A stretch of 20,132 bases of DNA from DAHUYF01 sp052143095. Its GTDB lineage: Bacteria; Pseudomonadota; Alphaproteobacteria; ATCC43930; CGMCC-115725. The translations under genes were made by a program, and so were the position numbers. The stretch covers positions 1 to 20,132 of the forward strand of contig JBKQTR010000537.1 in the NCBI GenBank assembly GCA_052143095.1, in the 5' to 3' direction. Under the pieces are notes generated by a model that was not told the origin of the DNA, ran no database searches, and saw nothing but the letters and a program-made list of their open reading frames with translations. Positions 6,731 through 16,000 of the stretch are shown here, piece after piece. Each line of letters begins with the position of its first letter. Position 1 is the stretch's first letter.

Positions 6731-8143
6731 ATGGCACAGAGCGAATTCATCGAAAACAAGACATTCGACGAAATCGCCATCGGCGATTCCGCGAGCCTAG
6801 TCCGGACATTGTCGAAGGACGACATCGCGCTCTTCGCGGTGATGTCGGGCGATGTGAATCCGGCGCACCTCGATAAGCAGTACGCCGAAGCCAGCATGTT
6901 CCACCGGATCATCGGCCACGGCATGTGGGGCGGGGCGCTCGTCTCCGCGGTGCTCGGCACCCGGCTTCCCGGCCCGGGAACGATCTATCTGGGACAGGAT
7001 CTGCGCTTCCTAAAGCCGGTCGGGCTCGGAGACACGATCACGGTCACCGTGACCGCGAAGGAGAAGCGGCCCGACAAGCATGTCGTGATCTTCGATTGCC
7101 ACTGTACCAACCAGAAGGGCGACGAGGTGATCACCGGCACGGCCGTGACAATGGCGCCAACCGAAAAAATCCGCCGGCCTCGGGTGCCGCTTCCGGAAGT
7201 TCAGCTACGCCGACACGACCGCTACCAGGAGCTTATTACCCTGTGCCGCGAGCTGGAGCCGATCCGGACGGCTATCGTGCACCCATGCGACGCCCCGTCG
7301 CTCGAAGGCGCCGTGCGCGCCGCGGAGGCGCACCTCATCATTCCCCTCCTCGTCGGTCCGGCAGCCAAGATCCGGTCGGTGGCTTCGTCCGAAGGCCTCG
7401 ATATCGGATCCTACGAGATCGTCGAGACGGAACACAGCCACGCTGCAGCCGCGACGGCAGTTGCGCTCGCACGTGCCGGCAAGGTGGACGCGATCATGAA
7501 GGGAAGCCTTCACACGGACGAGCTGATGCACGAGGTCACGGCTAACGAGACTGGGCTGAGGACAGTGCGGCGGATCAGTCACGCATTCATCATGGACGTT
7601 CCGGCCTACCCGGAACCGCTGATCATCACCGACGCCGCCATAAACATTTTCCCAACGCTCGAGGACAAGCGGGACATCTGCCAGAACGCGGTCGATCTTG
7701 CGCGGGCCTTGGGGTTCACGGAGCCAAAGGTCGCGGTCCTTTCGGCTGTGGAGACGGTCACCTCGAAAATCCCTTCGACCTTGGACGCGGCCGCGCTCTG
7801 CAAGATGGCCGATCGCGGTCAGATCACGGGCGCGCTCGTGGACGGGCCCTTGGCCTTCGACAATGCCGTGAGCGAAGAGGCCGCCAAGGAGAAGCACATC
7901 GTCTCGCCCGTGGCCGGCAAGGCCAATATCCTTCTGGTGCCCGATCTTGAGGCCGGCAACATGCTGGCGAAGCAGCTTTCCTACATGGCCAATGCCGATG
8001 GCGCCGGAATCGTGCTCGGCGCACGAATCCCGATCATCCTGACCAGCCGCGCGGACAATCTGCGCACGCGGCTCGCTTCGGCGGCGGTGGCCGTTCTGCT
8101 CGCGCACGGACGCCGCCAAGCGCCGGCAGCCGTTGCGGCATAG
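6731..8143 (+). CDS. Bifunctional MaoC-like enoyl-CoA hydratase / phosphate acyltransferase
   Basis: This 470-residue fusion has two domains. Residues ~10-140 are a MaoC-type hot-dog (R)-enoyl-CoA hydratase with the active-site pattern SGDVNPAH (Asp41, His46). Residues ~160-460 are a PTA_PTB phosphate acetyl/butyryltransferase domain, with KGSLHTDELM, AINIFPTLEDKRDICQNAVD and PDLEAGNMLAKQL. Such fusions are known in Alphaproteobacteria. The protein could interconvert crotonyl-CoA and (R)-3-hydroxybutyryl-CoA, the PHA monomer, and convert acyl-CoA plus phosphate to acyl-phosphate for the acetate kinase encoded next. GGAGG precedes ATG 6731, 29 bases after phaC. Whether the Pta half prefers acetyl or longer acyl groups is not visible. 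Confidence 0.92.
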   Translation: MAQSEFIENKTFDEIAIGDSASLVRTLSKDDIALFAVMSGDVNPAHLDKQYAEASMFHRIIGHGMWGGALVSAVLGTRLPGPGTIYLGQDLRFLKPVGLGDTITVTVTAKEKRPDKHVVIFDCHCTNQKGDEVITGTAVTMAPTEKIRRPRVPLPEVQLRRHDRYQELITLCRELEPIRTAIVHPCDAPSLEGAVRAAEAHLIIPLLVGPAAKIRSVASSEGLDIGSYEIVETEHSHAAAATAVALARAGKVDAIMKGSLHTDELMHEVTANETGLRTVRRISHAFIMDVPAYPEPLIITDAAINIFPTLEDKRDICQNAVDLARALGFTEPKVAVLSAVETVTSKIPSTLDAAALCKMADRGQITGALVDGPLAFDNAVSEEAAKEKHIVSPVAGKANILLVPDLEAGNMLAKQLSYMANADGAGIVLGARIPIILTSRADNLRTRLASAAVAVLLAHGRRQAPAAVAA

Positions 8144-8151
8144 GCGTTGCT

Positions 8152-9342
8152 ATGCAAGGCCCCATCCTGGTCGTAAATGCGGGCTCGTCGAGCATCAAGT
8201 TCTCGGTGTTCGAGAGCGAAGCCGACGGATCGTTATCGCCGGGCGCACATGGGCAGGTCGAGGGAATCGGCCTATCGCCGCAGCTCGATGTCAGCGATGC
8301 GTCGGGCCAGAGGCTCGCCAAACAATCCGTGACACAGGCGGGCCATCTAGGGGCGATCGCGGCGATACACGAATGGTTTGCTGCGCACAGGGATAGCGAC
8401 GCGCCCTTCAGCGGTATTGGGCATCGCGTCGTGCACGGCGGCTCCACCTACGCCGAACCGGTACTGATCGATGAGAACGTGATTGCTACACTTGAAGCGC
8501 TTGTACCTCTGGCACCGCTTCACGAGCCTCACCACATCGCGGCGATCCGAGCCATTCGCGCCATTGCCCCCGCGCTGCCGCAAGTTGCCTGCTTCGACAC
8601 GGCATTCCATAGAACGCAGCCGCCGCTGGCACAGGAATTCGCCTTGCCGCGCGAGCTGACGGCCAAGGGCGTTCGCCGCTATGGCTTTCACGGCCTCTCC
8701 TACGAATACATCGTTTCGATGCTGCCGTACGTTGCGCCGGAATGTGCGAGCGGCAAGGTCGTCGTGGCTCATCTCGGCAATGGCGCCAGCATGTGCGCCA
8801 TCAACCGCGGGCGGAGCATCGCCAGCACCATGGGCTTTACTGCGGTCGACGGTCTGCCGATGGGCACGCGAACAGGCGCTCTCGACCCGGGCGTGATCCT
8901 GTATTTGCTTCAGCATGAAGGGATGAATGCCGATTCGATCCAGAAGCTCATTTATGAGCGTTCCGGGCTTCTCGGCGTCTCCGGCTTGTCGAGCGACATG
9001 CGGACACTGCTCGCGAGCGATCTCCCGACGGCCAAGGAAGCGGTGGCGCTTTTTGTCTACCGCCTCGGGCGCGAGCTGGGTTCGCTCGCGGCGGCGCTTA
9101 GCGGCCTCGATGCGCTCGTTTTCACCGCTGGCATCGGGGAGCACGCCGCCGAAATACGGGCGCGCGTATGCCGAGACGCAAAATGGCTGGGTGTGATTCT
9201 TGACGACGCCGCCAATAGCGCGGGCGGGCCTCTCATATCCCAAACCGGTTCCCGGGTCTCTGCATGGGTAATTCCGACCGACGAGAACCTAATGATAGCG
9301 CGACACACACGGGACGTTCTCGCCGCCAGGAGGCAGCAATGA
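8152..9342 (+). CDS. ackA: Acetate kinase (acetate/propionate kinase family)
   Basis: This 396-residue full-length protein converts acyl-phosphate plus ADP to acid plus ATP, the last step of the Pta-Ack pathway. Signatures are VVNAGSSSIKF at the N-terminus (Asn9), GHRVVHGG (Arg92), ACFDTAFH (Asp149), YGFHGLSYEY, the phosphate-binding AHLGNGASM, and FTAGIGEHAAEIR near the C-terminus. All key residues of the family are present. It starts 8 bases after the MaoC-Pta stop and has no strong ribosome-binding site, so translational coupling is likely. Its stop overlaps the start of the next ORF (ATGA). An additional fragment of a diverged AckA C-terminus occurs downstream in the chimera. Confidence 0.95.
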   Translation: MQGPILVVNAGSSSIKFSVFESEADGSLSPGAHGQVEGIGLSPQLDVSDASGQRLAKQSVTQAGHLGAIAAIHEWFAAHRDSDAPFSGIGHRVVHGGSTYAEPVLIDENVIATLEALVPLAPLHEPHHIAAIRAIRAIAPALPQVACFDTAFHRTQPPLAQEFALPRELTAKGVRRYGFHGLSYEYIVSMLPYVAPECASGKVVVAHLGNGASMCAINRGRSIASTMGFTAVDGLPMGTRTGALDPGVILYLLQHEGMNADSIQKLIYERSGLLGVSGLSSDMRTLLASDLPTAKEAVALFVYRLGRELGSLAAALSGLDALVFTAGIGEHAAEIRARVCRDAKWLGVILDDAANSAGGPLISQTGSRVSAWVIPTDENLMIARHTRDVLAARRQQ

Positions 9343-9830
9343 GTTTCCACATCCCCAAGGAGAGCCTACGGGTGCTTGCCGGCAAAGTGGGGCTCGTGAC
9401 CGGCATCGCGAACGAGCACTCCATCGCCTATGGCTGCTCCTGCGCGTTCCGTGCTGCGGGTGCCAGCCTTGCGGTCACATACCTCAACAAGAAGGCGACG
9501 CCGTTCGTGGAGCCCCTGGCGCGCGATCTTCGCGCCGAACCCTTGGCCGCGGCCCTCGGCGACCTCGACGCCCTCGTCTTCACCGGCGGCATCGGCGAGC
9601 ACGCGCCTGAGATCCGCCGGCGCGTGTGCGACAAGAGCGCCTGGTTGGGGATTATTCTCGATGCGGACGCCAACCAACGCGGCGACGAATGCATCTCCGC
9701 GCCCGAAAGCCGTCTTTCCGTGTGGGTGATCCCGACCGACGAGGAACGCACGATCACGCGGCAAACAATCGACGCGCTTGGCGCGATGAACGCTACTTCT
9801 TCCTTCAACGCTGCGATGGTGCACCCATGA
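9339..9830 (+). pseudogene. In-frame chimera: FabI N-terminus joined to AckA C-terminus
   Basis: This 163-residue ORF joins two unrelated families. Residues 1 to ~66 match the N-terminus of FabI-type enoyl-ACP reductase (LAGKVGLVTGIANEHSIAYG, then ASLAVTYLNKKATPFVEPLA). Residues ~67-148 match the C-terminus of acetate kinase (DLDALVFTGGIGEHAPEIRR, WLGIILDADANQRG, VWVIPTDEERTITRQ). The junction is near nucleotide 9537. Neither half carries a complete active site: the FabI part lacks the Tyr-X6-Lys region and the AckA part lacks the phosphate-binding and Arg/Asp residues. Both halves are clearly diverged from the intact ackA and fabI beside it, so they come from another ackA-fabI pair. AGGAGG precedes the ATG, and the ORF overlaps both neighbours by ATGA. 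Most likely it is a deletion scar in a tandem duplication; a new small protein is possible. Confidence 0.85.
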
Positions 9831-10609
9831 TCGAGCCTCCGAAAAACCCGCCCCTCACCGGCAAGAAGGGTCTTGTCCTGGGGATCGCGAACGAGCACTC
9901 CCTTGCCTACGGCTGTGCCCAGGCCTTCCGCGCTCTCGGCGCGGAGCTTGCCATCACATACCTCAACGACAAGGCCAAGCCGTTCGTCGCCCCGCTCGCG
10001 ACGGCGCTTGAAGCGCCATTGTGCCTGCCCTGCGACGTTCGCGCACCCGGCCAGCTCGAAAGCGTGTTCGACGCCATTCGCCAAAACTGGGGAAAGCTCG
10101 ACTTCGCGCTCCATGCGATCGCTTTTGCGCCCAAAGAAGATCTGCATGGCCGCCTGGTCGATTGCTCACTCGACGGCTTTCTGGTGGCCATGGACGTTTC
10201 GTGCCATTCGTTTTTGCGCATGTCTCGTTTGGCCGAGCCTTTAATGAGCGAAGGCGGCGCGCTCTTCACGATGAGCTATTACGGGGCAGAGAAGGTTATC
10301 GAGCACTATAACGTGATGGGACCCGTGAAGGCGGCGCTCGAGAGCGCCGTGCGCTACCTCGCGTTCGAGCTCGGGCCGCGCGGCATCCGCGTGCACGCCA
10401 TCTCTCCCGGCCCGGTCAAAACCCGCGCTGCTTCCGGCATCGACCATTTTGACGAATTGATGGAGCGGGCCGCTGAGCGCGCTCCCGCAAGGCGGCTCGT
10501 GAGCATCGAGGATGTCGGCGTGGCCACAGCGCTTCTTGCAACCGATTACGCCAAGCTGATCACAGGGGAGACGGTCTATGTCGATGGCGGATACCACATC
10601 CTGGGTTGA
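9827..10609 (+). CDS. fabI: Enoyl-[acyl-carrier-protein] reductase, FabI type
   Basis: This 260-residue short-chain dehydrogenase-like enzyme reduces enoyl-ACP with NAD(P)H in the last step of the fatty-acid elongation cycle. The FabI-type cofactor motif is GIANEHSLAYG near residues 19-29. The catalytic pair is Tyr161-X6-Lys168 in YNVMGPVK, with the additional conserved Tyr in MSYYGAEK. HAISPGPVKTRAASGI and the ending GETVYVDGGYHILG are typical, so it is full length. The start overlaps the chimera's stop (ATGA) and has no strong RBS, which implies coupling. Being in a PHA/acetate cluster, it is probably a second, condition-specific FabI rather than the housekeeping copy. Use on enoyl-CoA substrates is possible but not shown. 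Confidence 0.92.
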   Translation: MIEPPKNPPLTGKKGLVLGIANEHSLAYGCAQAFRALGAELAITYLNDKAKPFVAPLATALEAPLCLPCDVRAPGQLESVFDAIRQNWGKLDFALHAIAFAPKEDLHGRLVDCSLDGFLVAMDVSCHSFLRMSRLAEPLMSEGGALFTMSYYGAEKVIEHYNVMGPVKAALESAVRYLAFELGPRGIRVHAISPGPVKTRAASGIDHFDELMERAAERAPARRLVSIEDVGVATALLATDYAKLITGETVYVDGGYHILG

Positions 10610-10636
10610 CTCGAAAGTGCCGGGGGGCGCACAGAA

Positions 10637-11641
10637 ATGAAGGCACGTGACATCATGACGGGTAAGGTCGTCTCGGTGCGGCCGGATACGCCCGCCAGCG
10701 ACATCGCCCGGCTGCTGCTCGAAAACCATATCAGCGCAGTTCCGGTCCTCGACAGGAGCGGCGCGGCCATCGGCATGGTGAGCGAAGGCGATCTCATCGG
10801 CCGCGACGAGAGCGACCGCCAGGCGCGGCGCGACTGGTGGCTCTCGCTGCTGGCAGAGGGCGAACCGCTCAGCCCGGAATTCCTGGCTGGCTTGCGCCGC
10901 CCGGAGCATACGGCGGGCGACATCATGTCGCGGCCGGTGGTCACCGTCGGCGAGGATACAGATACCGGCGAGATCGCGCGCCTGCTTCAGGCTTATCGCA
11001 TCAAACGTGTCCCCGTGCTGCGGGACGGCCAAGTGGTCGGCATCGTTAGCCGCGAGAACCTGCTGCGCGCGCTTTCGGAAGAGCGGCCTCACGACGACGC
11101 CAAGCCCAGGACGGGACCCCTTGCGGGCGCGTTCGCGGCGCTCGACCGTCATTTCGAACACCCGCGCCACGGGAGCGAGCCGCGCGCCGCGCCGATGCCT
11201 GCAGCGGAGGAGGTCCGCCTCAATGTTGCGGATTTCCGCCGGCTGGTCGCCGACTATGAGAACAAGGAAGTGCACCACCGCGAGGAGCAGCGCCGGATCG
11301 CGGCGGAGCAGCACCGAAGGCAGACAGCAGAACTGATCGACCGGCATGTATCCGACACGGGCTGGCGCAATCTTCTTCACGAAGCGCGCCTCGCGGCCGA
11401 GCATGGCGCGAAGGAGTTCATGCTCCTGCGCTTCCCGAGCGAGGCCTGCAGCGATGGCGGCCGCGCCGTCAACGCGGGCGAACCGGATTGGCCGGCCAGG
11501 CTGCGCGGCGACGCAGCAGAGCTCTACCTGCGTTGGGAGAGAGACCTGAAGCCGCAGGGATTTCACCTCGCGGCGCGCGTGCTCGACTTTCCCGGCGGCA
11601 TGCCGGGCGATATCGGCATCTTTCTCGGCTGGCCTCAGTAG
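10637..11641 (+). CDS. CBS-pair domain protein
   Basis: This 334-residue protein has two CBS domains, residues ~1-57 (ARDIMTGKVVSVRPDTPASD, HISAVPVLDRSG) and ~94-147 (AGDIMSRPVVTVGEDTDTGE, YRIKRVPVLRDGQVVGIVSR). CBS pairs bind adenosine nucleotides, so an energy-sensing role is reasonable. The remaining ~185 residues have no family I recognise. They include a charged, probably coiled-coil stretch at ~205-245 (YENKEVHHREEQRRIAAEQH) and a C-terminal part ending in FPGGMPGDIGIFLGWPQ. It starts 27 bases after fabI with only a weak G-rich RBS. It may modulate an enzyme or transporter of the cluster; partner unknown. Confidence 0.88.
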   Translation: MKARDIMTGKVVSVRPDTPASDIARLLLENHISAVPVLDRSGAAIGMVSEGDLIGRDESDRQARRDWWLSLLAEGEPLSPEFLAGLRRPEHTAGDIMSRPVVTVGEDTDTGEIARLLQAYRIKRVPVLRDGQVVGIVSRENLLRALSEERPHDDAKPRTGPLAGAFAALDRHFEHPRHGSEPRAAPMPAAEEVRLNVADFRRLVADYENKEVHHREEQRRIAAEQHRRQTAELIDRHVSDTGWRNLLHEARLAAEHGAKEFMLLRFPSEACSDGGRAVNAGEPDWPARLRGDAAELYLRWERDLKPQGFHLAARVLDFPGGMPGDIGIFLGWPQ

Positions 11642-11661
11642 AGGAGGTTACCGGAGGCTTT

Positions 11662-11772
11662 GTGAAAGCCGGCCTGCGCATCGGCGCGCAACGTCTTCGG
11701 GAGCAGATGACAAAGCATGGAATGCCAGCCGCGCCCAGCCCAATCGCCGACCGAGGATGGGTCCGTCTGTAG
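11662..11772 (+). CDS. Possible 36-residue small ORF between CBS gene and RND operon
   Basis: A GTG at 11662 is preceded by GGAGG at good distance and opens 36 codons (KAGLRIGAQRLREQMTKHGM at the N-terminus after the start residue). It sits in a gap otherwise without a gene. No family is recognised and composition gives little help. It could be a real small protein, a leader peptide for the RND genes, or chance. Confidence 0.25.
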   Translation: MKAGLRIGAQRLREQMTKHGMPAAPSPIADRGWVRL

Positions 11773-11933
11773 AGAAGCAGATCCAAGGATCTTGCACTTG
11801 CGCTCGAGGAGGCCCGTTCGCACCGCGACGGAGGGGAAATATGGACGACACGCGCTTCCTCGAACATCATGACTCTTTTCGCTACCTCGCCCGCGACAGA
11901 GGGGACGGGCCTGCCGGTGCCGCGCGAAGGAAC

Positions 11934-13016
11934 ATGAGGTCTGCAAGGAGATCTGCAGCCGCTTTTGCCTGGCTTGGCTTGGCTCTCCTGGTTGCCTGCA
12001 ACAAGCAGCCGCCCCCGCCCGTCGAAATCCGGCCTGTCCGAACGGTCACCGCGGTCGCTCACGCGGAAGGAGAGCCAGTATCCGTTACCGGCCAGATCCG
12101 CGCGCGCACGGAAGAAAACCTCGCGTTCCGCGTCGATGGCCGGATGATTGCCCGCCGGGTGGATGTGGGCCAGGAGGTACGCACGAATGACCTGGTCGCC
12201 GAACTCGACCCGCAGCCGCTGCGCGACGCGTTGCGTGCCGTGGAAGCCACGCTTGCCGCAGCGGAGGCGTCTCTCCACGAGTCCACGAAAAACGTGGAGC
12301 GCCAGCGCGTGCTGAACAAGCAGGGCACGGCCAGCGGAGTTGCGCTCGATGCCGCCGAGAGGGCGTTTGAGACCGCCAGGGCAAACGTCGATGGCGCCGC
12401 CGCCCAAGTGCACGACGCCGAGGATCGGTTGGGCTACACCCAGCTTCGGGCGGACGCCCCCGGTTTCGTCATCGCCACCGGCGCGGAGGCTGGCGAGGTC
12501 GTACGGGCCGGTCAGATGATCGTTACGGCCGCGCTGCAGGGCGGCGTCGATGCGGTGTTCGACGTGCCCGCCACCCTCATACGCCAGGTCTCCCCCGACG
12601 CCATCATCACCGTCGCACTCAGCGACGATCCAAGCGTCCACACCACCGGGCGGGCGCGCGAGCTGGCACCGCAAGCGGATCCCGTGACGCGAAGCTTTCG
12701 CGTGAAAGTCGGGTTGACCGAAAGGCCCGAAGCCATGCGGCTGGGCGCGACGGTCATCGGGCGGACCAACATGCGGGGAACGGAGGGCTTCGAGCTTCCG
12801 GCGACTGCGCTCACCATCGCGAATGACCAACCGGCCCTCTGGGTGGTCGATCCCAAGAGCATGGAGGCGTCGTTGCGCCCTGTCGAACTGCTGCGGCAGG
12901 GCTCTTCCAGCATCGTCGTGTCGCGCGGCCTCGAGGGAGGCGAGCTGGTGGTGACCGCCGGCGTGCACGCGCTCCGGCCCGGGCAGAAGGTCCGCCTGCT
13001 CGGGGCGTCACCGTGA
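11934..13016 (+). CDS. RND efflux periplasmic adaptor subunit (lipoprotein)
   Basis: This membrane fusion protein should bridge the RND pump encoded next and an outer-membrane channel. From ATG 11934 it has 360 residues with signal peptide MRSARRSAAAFAWLGLALLV and lipobox Cys22. The mature part shows the HlyD/AcrA plan: a barrel-sandwich strand (VSVTGQIRARTEENLAFRVD, GQEVRTNDLVAELD), a helical hairpin (~85-155), the returning strand LGYTQLRADAPGFV, a beta-barrel, and a membrane-proximal domain ending GQKVRLLGASP. An in-frame ATG at 11841 has the better RBS (GGAGGGG) but would place 31 polar residues ahead of the signal peptide, so 11934 is preferred on protein grounds. The stop overlaps the pump's GTG start. 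Confidence 0.88.
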   Translation: MRSARRSAAAFAWLGLALLVACNKQPPPPVEIRPVRTVTAVAHAEGEPVSVTGQIRARTEENLAFRVDGRMIARRVDVGQEVRTNDLVAELDPQPLRDALRAVEATLAAAEASLHESTKNVERQRVLNKQGTASGVALDAAERAFETARANVDGAAAQVHDAEDRLGYTQLRADAPGFVIATGAEAGEVVRAGQMIVTAALQGGVDAVFDVPATLIRQVSPDAIITVALSDDPSVHTTGRARELAPQADPVTRSFRVKVGLTERPEAMRLGATVIGRTNMRGTEGFELPATALTIANDQPALWVVDPKSMEASLRPVELLRQGSSSIVVSRGLEGGELVVTAGVHALRPGQKVRLLGASP

Positions 13017-16000
13017 AAGGGTTCAACCTTTCAGGCTGGGCGATCACGCATCGCTCCTTTGTGGTTTATGTGATGGCGATGCTCGTCATCATCGGCATCG
13101 TCTCCTACACGCGACTCGGCCGCAACGAGGATCCCACTTTCACCATCAAGGCGATGGTGGTGCAAACACAGTGGCCGGGCGCGACGCTCGAAGACACGAT
13201 GCTCCAGATCACCGAACGCATCGAACGCAAGCTGCAGGAGACGCCTCATCTCGACTACCTGAAGAGCTACACCAGGCCGGGCCAGTCGACGATCTTCGTT
13301 TATCTCAAGGGATCGACCGGGCCGAAGGCGGTGTCGGATGCCTGGTATCAGGTGCGCAAGAAGGTCCACGACATCCAGTTGACCCTCCCGCTGGGCGTGG
13401 TCGGCCCCGTCGAGGACGACGAATTCGGCGACACCTATGGCATCGTCTATGGCTTCACGGCGGACGGATTCACGCATCGCGAGCTGCGTGATTACGTGGA
13501 AGATATCCGCGACCGGCTGCTGCAGGTGCCCGACGTCAACAAGGTGAACCTCATCGGCCAACAACCGGAACGGATCTATATCGAGTTCTCGCCGACCAAG
13601 CTGGCGGGCTACGGCCTCAACCCTGCGGCGCTTGCCGCAGCGCTGCAGGCACAGAACGCCGTTGTCCCCTCCGGCGTTATCACCACCGACCAGGAGAGCA
13701 TAAAGCTGCGGGTCAGCGGCGCCCTGGCGTCCGAGAAGGACATCCTCGCCGTGAACTTCGTTGTGGGCAACCGGATCGTGCGACTGGCGGACATCGCCGA
13801 GGTGCGGCGGGAGTACGCGGATCCGCCGGACCCGATCTTCCGGATCAACGGCAAGCCCGGGCTGGGGCTGTCGATATCCATGCGCGACGGCGGCGATGTG
13901 CTCGCGCTCGGCCGAAACATCGAGCAGACCATGCAGGAGCTGAAGGCCAACCTGCCGATCGGCATCGAGCCCGTCATGGTCGCCAACCAGCCCGATACCG
14001 TTCGCCGCTCGATCGATGATTTCATGGAGGCGCTCTGGGAGTCCATCGGCATCGTGCTCGCCGTGAGCATCGTCAGCCTCGGCCTGCGCGCCGGCACGAT
14101 CGTCGTCGTATCCATTCCGCTGGTGCTGGCGATCGTCTTCGCGGCGATGGAAGGCCTCGGCATCGACCTTCAGCGCATCTCGCTCGGCGCTCTCATCATC
14201 GCCCTCGGCCTGCTGGTCGACGATGCCATGATCACCATCGAAAGCATGGTGTTCCGGCTCGAGCGCGGCGATGACAATTCGCAAGCCGCCGTCTTCGCTT
14301 ATGCCTCCACCGCTTATCCGCGCCTCACCGGCACGCTGGTCACCATTGCCGGATTCGTGCCGGTCGGCTTGGCGCGCAGTGACGCCGGCGAGTACACCTT
14401 TTCGCTCTTCGCGGTGGTCGCTCTTGCCCTGCTGGCGTCCTGGTTCGTGTCCGGCATCTGCGCACCCGTCGTCGGGGTTGCGCTGCTGCGCCGGCCGAAA
14501 GAGGTGCACGGCGAGACACTCAGCGCGCCGATGCGCCTCTACCGACGCTGCCTGCTGGCGGCCATGCGGGCAAGATGGATCACTATTCTGGTCACGGTTG
14601 CGCTCTTCGCGGCCTCGCTTTGGGGGATGCGCTTCATCCCGTCGCAGTTCTTCCCCTCTTCCGACCGCCCGGAGCTCCTGGTGGACCTGTCGCTGCAGGA
14701 CAACAGCTCGGTGCTGGCCACGCGCGACGTGGCCGCGGAGGTCGAGGGAATACTGGCAGCCGATCAGGACATCGTGCGCTTCTCCACCTATGTCGGGCAG
14801 GGCGCCATCCGCTTTTATCTGCCGCTCGACGTAGCGTTGCCCAACGACTACTTCGCCCAGTCGGTCGTGGTCACCAAGGGACTGAAGGAGCGCGACCAGG
14901 TACGCGCGCGTCTTGAGCAGACGCTCGCGGTACGCTTCCCGGGTGTCGTCGCCCGCATCTATCCGCTCGAGCTTGGCCCCCCCGTCGGCTGGCCGGTGAA
15001 ATACCGCGTGAGCGGCCCCGATCTTTCGCGCGTGCATGCGACTGCGCGACAGGTTGCCGACCAGTTGGGCACGATGACAGGAATACGCCACATCAACTTC
15101 GACTGGTCCGAGCCGGCGCGGGTCATGCGCGTCCGCATCGACCAGGACCAGGCGCGCCAGCTCGGCCTCAGTTCGCAGGACGTGGCGCATGCCCTCAACA
15201 ACGTGGTCTCCGGCACCACCATCACGCAGGTCCGCAACAACATATACCTGATCGACGTGGTCATGCGCGCCGAACAGACGCAGCGGACCTCGCTCGAAAC
15301 GATCCGCTCGCTGCAGATTCCCCTACGCGGCGGACAGGTCGTGGCGTTACGGCAGATCGCGACCTTCGACTACAGCCAGGAATTTCCGATCATCTGGCGG
15401 CGGGATCGCGTCCCGACGCTGACGGTACAAGCCGATGTCGTGCCGGGGCTGCTGCCGGCGACCGCGGTGGAGGCCGTGCAGCCCAGCATTGACCGGCTCG
15501 CGGCGACATTGCCGAACGGCTACCGGATCGTGGCGGGTGGATCGGTCGAGGAGAGCGCCAAGGCGCAGGCCTCCGTGAAGGCGGTTTTGCCCATGGCGTT
15601 GGTGCTGATCCTGACCATCCTGATGGTCCAGCTGCAGAGTTTCCAGCGCGTGTTGCTGGTCTTGAGCGTGGCGCCGCTCGGCCTGATCGGAGTGGTCGCC
15701 GCCTTGCTGGTGGCGCAGGCGCCGCTGGGCTTCGTTGCCCTGCTGGGGGTGTTCGCCCTCGTCGGCATGATCGCGCGCAACTCGGTCATCCTCATCGACC
15801 AGGTCGAGAAGGAGATCGTAGCCGGGCAGCATCCCTGGGACGCGGTGGTGACCGCCGCGATCCACCGGACCCGCCCGATCCTGCTCACCGCCTCGGCCGC
15901 GACGCTCGGGATGATTCCGATTGCGCCGACCGTCTTCTGGGGGCCGATGGCCTACGCCATCATTGGCGGCCTGGCGGTCGCGACGGTTCTGACCCTGATC

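Noticed and set aside
10241..11566. 441-codon open frame on the minus strand
   Set aside because: It is antisense to the CBS-domain gene and FabI end, with no recognisable motif.
11469..12968. 499-codon open frame on the minus strand
   Set aside because: It lies antisense to the RND adaptor and the end of the CBS gene and shows no domain or credible composition.
13031..15190. 719-codon open frame on the minus strand
   Set aside because: It runs opposite the RND pump gene, whose full-length protein and motifs are clear; the antisense product is low-complexity, Arg/His/Asp-rich and typical of GC-rich shadow frames.
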